Source of the DNA: Polytrichum commune
Lineage: Eukaryota > Streptophyta > Polytrichopsida > Polytrichales > Polytrichaceae
Length of the DNA stretch: 60,000 nt
Direction: 5' to 3'
NCBI GenBank assembly: GCA_950295325.1
Contig: OX485803.1
Span: 42,611,554-42,671,553 of the forward strand
The translations under genes and the position numbers were made by a program. The notes under the pieces were generated by a model. The model made no database searches and had not been told where the DNA came from. It was given only the letters and a program-made list of their open reading frames with translations. This document shows, one piece after another, positions 1 through 12,063 of the stretch; position 1 is the stretch's first letter, and every line of letters starts with the position of its first letter.

Positions 1-1912
1 TATACAATTGGCATTTGGTATGAATTTCTTTTCCTATGTAGAAGAACTGAATGAATTGTTTCTTTTTTAATTCAATTTATCATTGAACTAGTTTTATAAA
101 TCTAAACTACTTTGCTAGAGTGCGCTATGATAGATTTCAAAAGGTCTCATTTTAGAATTAAACAACTCTTACCATAGAATCAAATCTCATCTACTTATTA
201 CCTCTAAATCTATCTTTACAAACTCATCATGTATCTTTGAACCCACACCTAATAAGCTATTTCCACATCAACTTGACTTCTAAATTTCCTTCATGGAGAT
301 GGACTCCACTTCACTCCGACACCTCCCCCAATAACGCCCGGGACTCCCTTGGGGAACAGTATGGGTTCCTTCGTAGATTCTCTGCAGGCTGAAGTTTCGA
401 CAAAAACTTCGCACGCACGCTTCCCGCACTCAAACTCTCCTCGCCCACAAGATTCCTGGAGACAAAAATCTCTAGTCTCCTGGCAGACAAACTCTCGTCT
501 TCTCGCAGACAAGGTTCCTTCGGTCAGTAGTGGAAGTATTTACTGAGCTTGCTGTCAGTGCTGGTGCGACGGCGACCTGAGAGGATTACATTGGAACCTG
601 CAGCGAGGTTAAGGATTGAATTGGAAGGCATCTTGCAGGCAACTCACGCTCACGCACTCACTTGTGCTTCATGTGTAATATAATTCTCTGGGGGAAATAA
701 CTAACCATCAATTCATTGGAATTATTAGAAGTCATTTAGAAACCACTGTTCTAAAGGGGGGAGAGAGTTGCCACCCCGGGAGAACCACTTGCATGACAAC
801 ATCAAAGTATGTCTGAGATGTTCAGTGACTGATAACAACTCCATTTCTCTCACAAAACAGATGCACTTGTCAGAGAATGTGGTCTTCAAACTGAATCTAG
901 GCCAACTGAAGTAGGATCTAGAGGAAACTGAAACTGTTGGTGAAGTTGGGGAGATTTCAAGTTGCTCATAAATGCGGGAAGTGCAATTGACGCTCCTGAA
1001 ATCGTTCAAACTGTTTCTCCACTGGACTAACTTGCCATTACTCCTTAGAACTGTGCCTTGCATACTTCCTTCTGGTATGAGCAGCTTCAATTTGGAGGGG
1101 AAAGGAGGGAGTATTCTTAAGAAGGACGATAAAGCCTAAATGATAAGGTGCTGGAAACCTGCCCTGTCACTTGACCAAACAAGAGACCTGTAATCTATTA
1201 GCAATAATGAGTTTTGGCTGATCGAGTTCTTTCAATGAGTAAGTGCCAATGATTTGAAAGTTTTGGCTTTCACGTGCATTCATCGTTCTATTCATTGAGA
1301 AGGTGTATGTGGGGATTGATGTCATCGTTAACTTGGGAAAAAAACAGTGTTTTCCACCAGGGGTTTGCGGCCTTTATTTGATCTCTGACCTGAACAGATG
1401 AGTTTTTTTGAGGCAGCCATAGTATTTCTATGGTCATCATTGATTATCCTGAGGATCTAAATCCATCAGCGTTTGCTTGTGTTGGATGATAGCAAGCGGC
1501 ACCTGCTGTTGTGTTTTATGCTCAAGTTTTTGCAACTTACTAAACGCCTTTATTGCAACCAGATATTGATGCTGATACTTTCAGCACTTGCACAACCAAT
1601 TTCCTCCCCATCTTCACTACTTCGACCAATTCTACCATGTTTCTCCTTTCTGAACATTTCAGTGCATTAAAGTTTGGTGTGATTGCTGATATTGCCTTCG
1701 AGACAGGTTCAAGACGTGTTTCAAATCGGTGCCCACAGCAACATGCATCAATCTTATTAAAATGCAGCCTCCACAGCATGATACGGTATTGAAAGCATCA
1801 CACTGGATGTTCTCATACTCACTAAATGAAGCGAATCCAAGGTGTTCCTTTCGGAAAGTCCAAAACCGTACACAATTGCACCCACATAATTTGATCAAAG
1901 CTGTGTACAAGC
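1..1912. other. No supported gene; short leader-like patch
   Basis: I see no convincing gene here. Positions 300-620 are richer in C and G than their surroundings and could be a transcribed leader or promoter-proximal patch, but the short frames on both strands lack recognisable motifs. A plus-strand frame near 1553-1792 follows an acceptor-like CAG, yet it cannot be extended into a protein. Confidence 0.4.
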
Positions 1913-1920
1913 ACATAGAC

Positions 1921-2146
1921 CAGTGATCGGGGAGATTTTTGAACCTAATCGGTTGATATTCTAGTGTTTGCAAGTCCAACCAGTTACATGTTGACATCCT
2001 TCGGTTTTCCTTTATTAAATCGGGGTATATTATATAGATTCCTCTAAAATGATCGGTAATTTTCCTACAATCTTGAACTTCAACCGGCTATTTCTCAAAC
2101 TCAACCAGTTCATCTGTAACTAACTGCCGGTTCTCCCCGATCATAG
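1921..2146. mobile_element. hAT-type MITE, copy 1, with 8-bp target duplication
   Basis: A 226-bp element. The left end reads CAGTGATCGGGGAGA and the right end is the inverse of CTATGATCGGGGAGA. It is flanked by a perfect 8-bp direct repeat, ACATAGAC, at 1913-1920 and 2147-2154. An 8-bp duplication and CAGTG-like termini are the known signature of the hAT superfamily. The interior carries repeated AACCGG/AACCAG subterminal motifs and no coding capacity. A second copy lies at 53904-54132. Confidence 0.8.
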
Positions 2147-2441
2147 ACATAGACAAAGCAGTTAGTCTCTGGTATCTGGGGTTGTCAACTGGGACCTAAC
2201 TACGACCTGCAACTTAGACTTTACACATATAGGAGTCATCTACCAATGACAGATTCAGAGCAGAGAAATGTAAGGAATGTAAGCAATCGAAATGCCATGT
2301 TCACTGGGTATAGCACTTCAATTGCTTATTTCTATTCAATCTTCTGTGTTCCACCTACAGTCCAGCTTTTGCCAGTACTTTTGTCGATTGGAGCAAAGGC
2401 ATTGGAATCCGATCCTTTGACACGCTCACCTTCACCTGTTT

Positions 2442-2660
2442 GAACTACACTAAATATCATATTTAGTGTCACCAATTATAATTGTTTTGCACAATACTAA
2501 TTGTAAAATTGAACTACACTAAATATCATATTTAGTGTCATCAATTATAATTGTTTTGCACAATACTAATTGTAAAATTGAACTACACTAAATATCATAT
2601 TTAGTGTCACCAATTATAATTGTTTTGCACAATACTGATTGTAAACCGCGGTGTAGTGTC
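2442..2660. repeat. Tandem array of a 69-bp unit, three copies
   Basis: Three nearly identical 69-bp units start at 2442, 2511 and 2580. Each contains the near-palindrome ACACTAAATATCATATTTAG. The units correspond to the terminal and subterminal part of the MITE seen once at 24292-24673, so the array is a local amplification of a transposon end. Confidence 0.85.
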
Positions 2661-2910
2661 ACCAACACTAAATGTTAACCCAACGTTATTTGTCATTCCT
2701 TAAAAAAAATTTGGGGGATTGTAGATTTACAGTGTTGCAACTACTGTCACTTACCAAGAGGATTTTCATCCAAATTCCAATCATCCGTGACAATATCTCA
2801 TCACAAGTTGCTGTAACGAGAAGGCAGGGTTTTGGCCAATGGATGAGCTCATCCATCATCCATGACAGTATTTGTCAACTTATTCATAGGAAGTGTCATA
2901 TGAAAAGATC
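2442..2910 (+). mobile_element. MITE with CTACACTAAATAT termini (end amplified)
   Basis: From the 69-bp array onward the sequence matches, in reverse orientation, the element at 24292-24673. Shared landmarks are the 'AACACTAAATGTTAACCCAA' block, the 'GGGGGATTGTAGATTTACAG' block and the 'GGCCAATGGATGA' block. The right terminus is degraded near 2900. There is no coding capacity. The superfamily is unresolved: the ends contain CACTA, but no 3-bp target duplication could be shown. Confidence 0.65.
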
Positions 2911-3773
2911 CCTTCAGTGTAGTTTGCAAGTAGCATAGAATTTGTGATCCCTTTAGGTTAGAAGGAACTATTTATCCAAGGTAGAGTCCTAGAAATAGGA
3001 GTTGGTCGCACTCACATGGCCCCTCCATCATCATCAAGTTTCAAAATCAAAATAGAGTCCGGAGGATCATTTTCTGTTATAATACACCAAATCAACTCCT
3101 CCCATTAACATTGATACATGGTGGCAGATTAGAAGTCGTCAATACATGTTAACATAAAGACCGAATTCACAGCAAGCTTCAAAGCGCAGTACCCTCATCA
3201 TTGTGTCCAAGAATATATCCTCATGATATGAAAGACATTTTTAGTAAGGACTCCTTGAATTTGTAGATGGAAGCACCACCAAGCAATGCAAAGGAAAATC
3301 TTCACAGAACTTCTCAAAAATGTGTGGTTGAAATGCCTCCAGGTGTTCTGGTGAGCAGGTGGCCTTCTTAATTTCTGGACGTATCTGCCTTGAATTGAAT
3401 AAATGAATAACTATCCAAATGCTATCCTACAAAAATCAATTTGTCTGTGCCTTAGCCTACAAAAGAATCAATCCTACAAAAATCAGCCAGATGGGTAAAA
3501 GGAGACCTGATTGAAGGTCCCCTTACTAAGCTGTGGGCCCGCATTGTTGCGAACTCGCACAAATCTGTCACCACATCTTCAGAATGGCTATCATGCATCA
3601 GCATGTGACATACCTCTAGAGTTCAAAATCCATGGCCGCCTTTTTTTGAAGCCCCTGTTTCACCTCTGTGGTCTAACTGCCGCATGCTCTATGTTTACCT
3701 ATCAAAACTTCCATATGGACCCTGCTTGCATCCAAAAAGGGAGCTCATATGCATCCAGAACAGAAGAAGTGCC
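2911..3773. other. Intergenic, no feature seen
   Basis: Between the MITE and the end of the 160-aa frame I see no gene, RNA or structured repeat. The plus-strand frame 3511-3942 overlaps the minus-strand frame and has no motif support. Part of this stretch may be the 3' untranslated region of the minus-strand candidate gene. Confidence 0.4.
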
Positions 3774-4256
3774 TCATCCTGACCTGCCAAAGGGCAAGGC
3801 CTCATACATGTACCTGGACATAGAGCTCACAACCATGGTGCTTGCTACCCCACAGCTACTGTTCAACTTCGCCAGCTTCGTCGCTCTTTGTAAATCTGAA
3901 AACATTTTTCTCTTGTTGGCCACTGATTCAGAAACCTGCTGATTGGTGACATGGAAGTAGTCAGTGAGGGACTCAAATCCCACATCATGGAAGAAGGCTT
4001 CCATGGCTTCCTGCAGCATTCTTAGCTTCCACTCCAGAGACCGGTCGGGGAAGACTTGAAGTACTTGCACAAGCATCTTATCCTTGATGGCTGCGAAAAC
4101 ACCAACCTGGTTCTGCACGGCCACTACAAAGGCCTCCTCCTCCGTTGGGTACGTGCCCACCACCTTGGTCTGCTCCTGAGTTTCATGAATTACAAGGAAC
4201 ATCTTCTTGCAGGCATCACTCACATCACAAGCAATTGCTGCACTCCCAGGAGCCAT
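3774..4256 (-). CDS. Hypothetical protein, 160 aa, possible single coding exon
   Basis: An uninterrupted 160-residue frame starts at an ATG in a fair plant context (GAATGGC). The composition looks like a soluble globular protein: mixed alpha/beta character, rich in E, K and V, with no signal peptide or membrane segment. A hydrophobic-charged core spans about residues 19-115 and a Ser/Met-rich tail follows. I do not recognise the family. About 70 bp upstream there is a good acceptor (TTCTTTGCAG, exon start 4324), and about 1 kb further up a good donor (GAGGTAAGT, exon end 5350), so the gene may have an intron in its 5' leader. The start could instead be internal to a longer protein. Overlapping plus-strand frames look like shadows. 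No expression evidence can be seen. Confidence 0.45.
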   Translation of the reverse strand: MAPGSAAIACDVSDACKKMFLVIHETQEQTKVVGTYPTEEEAFVVAVQNQVGVFAAIKDKMLVQVLQVFPDRSLEWKLRMLQEAMEAFFHDVGFESLTDYFHVTNQQVSESVANKRKMFSDLQRATKLAKLNSSCGVASTMVVSSMSRYMYEALPFGRSG

Positions 4257-4324
4257 TCAAGCAACAAATGAAAAGCTTGGCACCCAATGCACGCAAAAAA
4301 ACTTTGGTATATCAAAACACAAAC

Positions 4325-6240
4325 CTGCAAAGAACGGAGAATGGAGATGTGATTAGGTCTCTTTTTGAAAACAGTAAATCGATCACAAAGACCAAAGGAG
4401 TGCAAGGCATTGTGGAGGGAGATATCTGAGGACAAAGAACGCATAATAAACATCGTGAACCACATTAGAAAAGAGCACATATGATGGATATGATAAAACC
4501 CAGAGGCTTTTCAAAATCACATCATCCAGAGAAAAGTTTCAAGCAAAGGAGGGCACTCCTACAGCACATTAAACCTAATTCCCTGCGGCTCTCAGGAAAC
4601 TAATAGCAAACCAAGATGCTCCATCCTCTTTCACATAGCCCAAATAAGGAGACAGAACCTTGGATGAGAATTGCTTTCAACCAAAGGGGCCCAGGATTAT
4701 GCGCACCATACATGACCACACATACACCACAGATTACTTTGGGTTTCAAGAGATTTTCATACATAAGAGCAAAGAAATCAGGGCTACTTCAATGAAACCT
4801 GTTCGACCCATCAGCTATGGCTTTTTTAGGGTGGACTTAGGTCGTAGGTGCAGGTCCACACTCGCTTGGAGTTCCTCTGCCCTTAGAAAGGAAATAATCC
4901 AGCTACGGACCCCATGTGCTCTATGTGTAACATCGTGTCGATTATAAAGCATAGAGAAACCAAGAACGCATATCATCCATCGACCACATAGAAAACGTGC
5001 TGATCGAGGATAAAACCCCGACAGATTCTTAGGCATAGGGGCTCAGGGACACTAAACCGGCCCTGATTAGAGGAGCGCAGATCGTTGCAGGGATGAGCTA
5101 AACAACAACTTTGAGATGACCATATGACGATGAGAGCGATTCTCCGAAATAGGTTTTAGTACTTGACACCAACACCTTTAGTGCATCCGTTTTCCCAGAC
5201 TTCTAGCCCATCAATCTTAAACCGAAAGACAGGAGGAGATCAATATCCCTACTCCTACATCTCGTATTCATGTCATGGTTACACATCTTTCACACACACA
5301 CATTCCCAAGGCATAACATACGCCTAAGCATGAGCAAATTTGCACTTACCTCGCACCTCCACACACGGTTTTCCTATTTCCCCCACGAAAAACCTCTTCT
5401 ATACAAACGTCGCCACAACAACTTCAAACCCAAAAACCTATGTGGAGACAATGTGACTTCTGTTCTGACTGCCTTACCCCGATCAGAGGGAACGCAAACA
5501 AAGGAGGAATAACACCTAAGTATGCTAAAGTGCTCACTCAAGAGGTCATCAAAGGTATGTGGAAGATCATTGCGTTCTTGCGCAACCCTAAGGATACAAA
5601 ATTCGAAACGAAATGCACTGATCCACAAGCAAGTGACACAGCATTCGTGTTTACCTAATGCATAGCGCAGGAGGGCTCGGAAAAATGGTTGTGGCTCTTC
5701 TGCGTTGGCATACACTTAACTTTACAATGCTGTCACAGCTGAGAAGTCGCGGTTTGAGAAGCTGAGAAGCTGCAATGGCGCGAATGTAGAGGACTTTGTA
5801 GAGCGCTTTTGGAGTTGGCGTTGCAACGCAACGGCTCTGATCGAGAACACCGGCGGCGGGGATTGGAGACAGGGATGAAAAGGACAAGGTAAATGCTCGA
5901 GGGCCATGGAGAAAGTAAAGGAAAGTGGGAAAATAGTATAGTAAAAAGTGAGCCAAAAAGCATGGAGAAAGTATAGGAGCATAGAGAATAGTAAGGGGAT
6001 TGAGGGTGGGTTTCCATGGATGTTGCTCGTCCACCATGTTATGATGGGAATAAGGAGAAATGTAAATGAAATTTGGTGGGGTAGGGTTCATATCTGACAC
6101 ATTCATGGCATGCTAAGGATTCTAAGCTCACTACAGTAGTCAACATAATTTGAGGGGACCAGAGGGAGGAAATACTCCTACGGTGAAGCTTGGTCAAACA
6201 TGAACACTGTAGAGAGGAATGGGCTCCCATTCATGTCGGA
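4325..6240 (-). other. Possible 5' leader intron and promoter of the 160-aa gene
   Basis: On the minus strand, 5350-5345 reads GAGGTAAGT, a strong splice donor, and 4326 closes an acceptor CAG. The stretch 5350-5900 is relatively GC-rich and could hold the first non-coding exon. Short frames here (for example 5374-5715 and 5651-6106) lack motifs and overlap in several phases, so I do not call them genes. Confidence 0.25.
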
Positions 6241-9200
6241 GTATAGTGAAACCCTGATGTTATTTTTTATTTTTTTATTTATGAGGGGACCTATATGATC
6301 ATCTAATGAAAGAGAACGCTTGTTTTGACAATGCATAACATATTCATATGAGCTCTAGAAAAATTTAGGGAAATTGCAATGGTATCAATATGGATTTCCT
6401 ATCCATCTCACACTAATTTTTTTTTTGGTCTCGCAAGAAGTAGGTGTTGAGATAAAAACATCCATTCAAGGCCCACTTGCCTTAAAGGAAAAGAACCATT
6501 TTAGTCTCACTCACCAATAAACTAAAGATTTGATTTATAATGTTGGCATTGATATCAATGTGCCATGTTGATTGCAATGGCCTTTGTGACTCATCATGTA
6601 GCGCCAAGTGTCATATGACACGTACCCTCTCTAGTTGCCACCCATTGGTTGCAAGACTATTAATGTGGGTCAATGATAAATAATGTAGCCACACCAATAT
6701 ATGTATTGTGTGTTCCCTCTACTTCTGATGCCTACATTATTTGGTCATAATTATGACTAACACTAATTTCTTAACATAAATAAATAATATAAATAATATA
6801 TTTATTGTAATATTGGACCAAACCTATTGGGGACAATAACTTTTTTTTTTTAAAAGAAAAAAAAGAATAGAGACACACATAAATGCAAACATGTCATTCT
6901 ACTAGTGTACACTTTCACAAAACTCGACGTGTTAGTAGGTGAAATGAAATTCATCCTAATAACTTGGAACCTTGAAGGGGATTGAAGGTAGCTTGTATGG
7001 TAGCATTTGGGTGTACAAAAGGGTAATTCATGAGAATTTTGCTTACAATTTATACAAATGAGATTGGTTTGGTTCCACCTAGTATTGTAAACTTACAATT
7101 GGAGTTTGTGGATTATGGGGGAGAGGTTAATTAAACTAGGTACCTACCCCCCCCCCCCCCCCCCACTTTTGCCCCCCCTAAGGTTTGTCACAAGAAGAGT
7201 TTAATTCATCCAAAATTTGCCTTTGCCTTATACCCCCAAAGTTTGGCATATGTGTTCATCCATGAAGAAAGAAAGAAAAATTATGCACATAGTTAAGATG
7301 ATTTACTCTAGGAGTTCAAAAATGTTGTATATGTACATGAGACTAGTATGTAGGTTATGATTTGTGTGAATGGTCTTCTATATTGTCAAGAATATTTTGT
7401 ATATGGTGGGGGGTGCGGGGGAGAGAGGGGGGCATACACATGGATTCTACTCTCAAAGAGGCTCCCCCCCCCCCCAAAACCCTAGAAAACCCAACTCACT
7501 AAGAATGGCCATTCACTTTTTCAAACACCTCCCAACTCCATAACATTATTTGGCTTATATGGATATTACATGCGCCTCCACACATAGAGGCCCATTATAC
7601 TCGAATCACTTGCCCTATTTGTATATTCAAAAGATTTAATCTAAGTACATGTCTTTACTAGTTGTTGTCAACAATTACGCCATTTTGACTGCCAATTGTA
7701 TATGTATTCAAATTCCAAGGTTGCATCGCATAGATATATTCGTATCCTCCCTAGCCTAATCTTTTGTTGTTGTTTTACTTAAATGTTTAGAGGTTACAAC
7801 CACACACTTACAAAACATTACATTGCATGTGTCCACAATTATGTGGGCTCAAAATAATCAACAAGTTTTACTAGATCATTCTTTGAAGATTCTCATGGTT
7901 TATTACATTCAATATTAAATTCGATAACTCTAAGACATTCAAATTCACCACATGTAAGTTAATTTTGCCCTTGAATTGTCTTGTCATGATGGACCTAATG
8001 AATATATACCAAATTTTATAATGCATTTGTTAAGATTTTCATGATATCAAGAGCTTGATCAATGAGTTTGGCTCCAAAATTGGTTAGTAGCACCAAACCT
8101 ACGGTTAGAATTCCCCCATTCAAGGGTCTAGCATTTGTTTTGCAAAAATGATCTCTACTTTTACATGATTAATGTTATGAATGAACCCAAATGAGCTTTT
8201 GTCAATAGCAAGGAAGAGCTACATCCGTTTGAAAGGGGAACCCCAAACCTGGGGCCTTCAAGGGGATTGAAGTGATAATACCAATCCTAGGGTCTTGGCC
8301 TTCCAACTCATCAAGATTTTGATTAAGCTCCGAAGGTCACACATGATGGTATCCTTGCTCTTGATAATATGTGGTGCATTTATGAAATCATCAGCTTTAT
8401 GAATAAAATTTTCTAAGGGCTTTGAATCGAGGGCATGGACATACTCCAAACCCTAAAACCACCTCACCCTGAGACTCAAGTTGCCTCAAGATATACATAT
8501 TTTTCAGAGCTATCTCATCTTGGGAAACTTCCAAAGTCAATACAACTTACCAAATAGCCCATAAGGTACATCACCATATTAATTTTGTTCTTATAACTTA
8601 CCAGAAGATTGAGGAACATAACAACAATAGAGTTAAGAACTTTGACAACCAATCTTGTTGATGCTCATGAGTTAACATCCACTTGTTGGTCCAAGTTCAC
8701 TAATAAGTGATGTTTTCTCCCACATTACTCACAATGATTAGATTATCAATAGGAAATTGTTTGTTCCTACACTATTAGTGCCCCCATTTTTTAGAACCCA
8801 TCTCACACTCACAGGGTTGACACTTAGTGTGATTTACAAGAACCACATTCAACAAGGGTAAAATTGTTGGAGGGGCATTATCTTGCTCACAAGTAATTAA
8901 ATGACCCATTCAAATAGGTAATTTTCTACTTATGCATAATTTGAAGTACCTTTCAATTATTTTGAAAGGTTGAGTTAGTCATTTTCATGTATCATATGTT
9001 TATTATAAATCAACAGGGGGTTGGTCAAAAGAGTGCTATACCCTGTGATTGTCCTCCACATGTGGCCAATTCTAGTTGGTTGTCTGACTGAGGCCAAACT
9101 TTGGCTCATTTCAAAAGCCCATCTCAAAAGGCAAAGCCAATAATCCATTGCAATGCGTTTAGCCTCAAAGCAATTTCATAAAGCCACGATACAAAACATA

Positions 9201-12063
9201 CATACACACAATTGATAAACACTCTAAACCAACATGAAACGCATGAATTGAGGAAGCATAAACTGACGACATCCCCAAGCAAAGTGATGGAATTCCTACT
9301 ACATTTTTATTCATCTAAGATTTTTTTTTTAAAAAAAAAACAAATGTGCCAACACCAAACTTCTAGAAGGTATACAATTTGTAAATGACCCTAAAACACT
9401 GAACTCTCATAATGCAAACGCCATGACCTAAACCAACCTCTTCCACGTTGCTTACCTAAACCCGTCATCCAATGTTCTTCAACCATTCTTTGCATCCGTC
9501 AACAAAGCCAAGACAAGGGAATGTATGTATTATAATCCTTTTGAAAACTTTGTATATCATGGTACCTTATAAAATAACATAAACCTAATTTCATGGAACT
9601 TATAACACCTTACATTATTTTGAACTCAAAGTCACACATTATGTGGGGCCTTTTTCATTCTAAAACCACTTCAGCTTTTTGATGTCATCATTAAAAAAGA
9701 CCCTGTCTGTGACCGCACATAGTTTCTAATTTTCAAGGAGTGTCGGCCCCATGCTCACATTGGGACCCCTTTAGCCTAAGATTGAAGTGTTCATAGCTAG
9801 TATTCAAGCAGTACAAAGCTAGAAAAGCAGAAAGAAGCATGTGGTTGACATGACTGAGCAAGGGTCTCACTTTCAACAAGGGTCCGAAGTTTCCTCCCCG
9901 CGTCCCTTTTATACACTTTCAGGCCACTTGGTCTTTGTACTGACTTGGGAACATTTTGAATGGGGTTTTAAGTGGCCCGGACATGGCATGAACTTTGGCC
10001 TGGTATGAGAGCAATAATGCCAAGTTAACTTCTCTACGCACACCTCCCAAGTTCCCAACATAGGTCTAATGGCATGTGCAAAGTTGGCATCACAACCACG
10101 AGAAGAAAAGTTGCCCCATTACAACCTTCCTTGGCGGCTTTGATCTTTGCAACAATTGGCAAGAAAATGCATAAACAAACCGTTGTGGTTGTCAACCAAA
10201 GGCTTTTGATTGTGGTTTTGGGACAATTAACAACCAAAAACCTCCGGATGATAACCAAAACGATTTAGTTATGCATTTTCTCAGCATCAGTTGCAACGGC
10301 CGAGTCACAAAGAATGGTTGCAATGAACAACTTTTCTTCTAGTGCAAGTAGCCTTGTGGGCTTTCAAGCAGCCTTGTGACTTCGTTGGAAGCCTATGCCA
10401 CTTGGTCAAAATGACCTATTCTCCTTGAACTCTGGCCTCCACCCAAGTTAGGAATGAGGGGAACTAACTTGATACTCAGTAGAGTTATTAAGAAAGTCCC
10501 TCGAGGGTCGTTTGAGTGGTTATGGTAGTGGTAGTGGTTTAGTTTCTTTGGTTCTATTTTCCATGGGAAGCACATATTAAATGCTAACCACCCCGACAAT
10601 CACCCCTTACCCCATCGACTCCCTTACTCGGGGTGGTCATTCATGCCCATGTGGTATCACTAGAGAGTTTCAAGGGCAAGGTCCTAGGAGAAAGTTCAAG
10701 AGACAATGATCACTTCAACACTGTAACAACCCAAAACCAACAAAGATAGTTATCAATTTTGATTTCTCTCGAGTCCAAGACCTAACCAATGATAGGTCGC
10801 AATTTAGAAGACCAACCCCACCATCAATCACAACCACAAGGATTTGCACAAGACAAGTGAAATACAGTAGTTGTGGTTGATTGTGATGGTTCCACCACCA
10901 CGACCACCACCCCTTTATAGAGTAAAGCAACCCTTCACAACACCAAACAAGGACTTCCATGTCTCTTTGAAGAGTTTATCAAAGCTTCTTAAATAGGGCA
11001 TACCTTATGACCCATGGAACCCCATCACCCTAAATCCCGGTTTGACCCATATAAAGTTAGTTAGTTGACCCACCACCCCTGCAAACTAGAAAGCCGCCTT
11101 TTTTTATTCACAAACCCACTCTTTTCACATGTTAATTTAAGCTTCCACACTGATTGTTTCACCAACTCACCCGAAGCTCAACTCGACTCAAGTTTGTTTA
11201 GTAACGCTAATGTGTCACAAACTTGACAATCATAATTCGTTTCTTGCTTGTTTGAATTGGCCAAGGTCAATTGGACATATTGAAAAGGTTGGGCCTTCGG
11301 ATTCATGCCATTCATGCAAAGGGGGTCTAGTGAAAACCCACCACCTCTAGGTTGATGGTTGATTCATCCGAACTTAATCTCACTAGACTAATCCAGGGTC
11401 TAGTATGTTAACTCTGGGATCAAATACGCTCTCAAGAACATTTCCAAGGTGCTGAATGGTCTGAAATAATCCTTGGCCTAAGAGTTGCAACCTTTACACT
11501 ACTTCAGGGACCTCCAGTTTCAGCCACAAGCCACATAATTCTCATCATCAAGCACATGTCGATCAATTCCTTCGGTTCTGAGTGATGTGGATCCACATGT
11601 TTGTTTGGAGGATTGACATCATGTGATACCTCAATTCTAACCACTCTTTCCTCTTGACCATCCACAGTCAATCCTCCTGCGTTAGAAAGAATCTCTCCAT
11701 TTGGACGCTCAACCCTAAATTATTAAGCCCCGACTGTAAAATTCCCATATATATTCTACACAACCCTAATTCTTGCAGCAGCAGGGTTGGGTCTCGGATG
11801 ATCAGCAGACAGGTGCAATTCAGACATGGATAGGTCAATGATTCGAATGTCAACCTGTAAGTTTCCGCTGTGTTGTCGTTTCCGAGGTATATCAACCTTC
11901 CTTGGATCGAAATGATGCAAGCTTCTGAGATGTTTGCAATCTTGACTGATGAATTCTTCGAAGCTTGGGTTGAGTTACTCCAAATACAGGTCCGAGGAAG
12001 TCGAGCAGATTAATGTGACAGTCAGTCACGATGATTCGATGGCTGTTTTGGTTCACCTTTTGG
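6241..12063. other. Gene-free AT-rich intergenic DNA
   Basis: Almost 6 kb without a credible coding frame. It holds a poly-C run at about 7147-7164, a second C run near 7467-7476, and a stretch at 11340-11430 that resembles the interior of the MITE at 21035-21282 (shared 'CACTAGACTAAT' block). The last few hundred bases (about 11600-12063) are probably the 3' flank or untranslated region of FUT8-like gene 1. I see no RNA genes. Confidence 0.5.

Noticed and set aside
291-546. Overlapping frames on both strands in a GC-richer patch
   Set aside because: Both are short, Ser/Arg-rich and without motifs. They are mirror images of the same composition bias.
725-1090. 121-aa minus-strand frame
   Set aside because: No recognisable domain, no splice partner, and low-complexity composition.
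1553-1792. Frame with a faint resemblance to glycolipid-transfer proteins (DADTFSTC..FLPIF)
   Set aside because: The resemblance covers fewer than 20 residues, and neither the lipid-binding residues nor further exons could be found.
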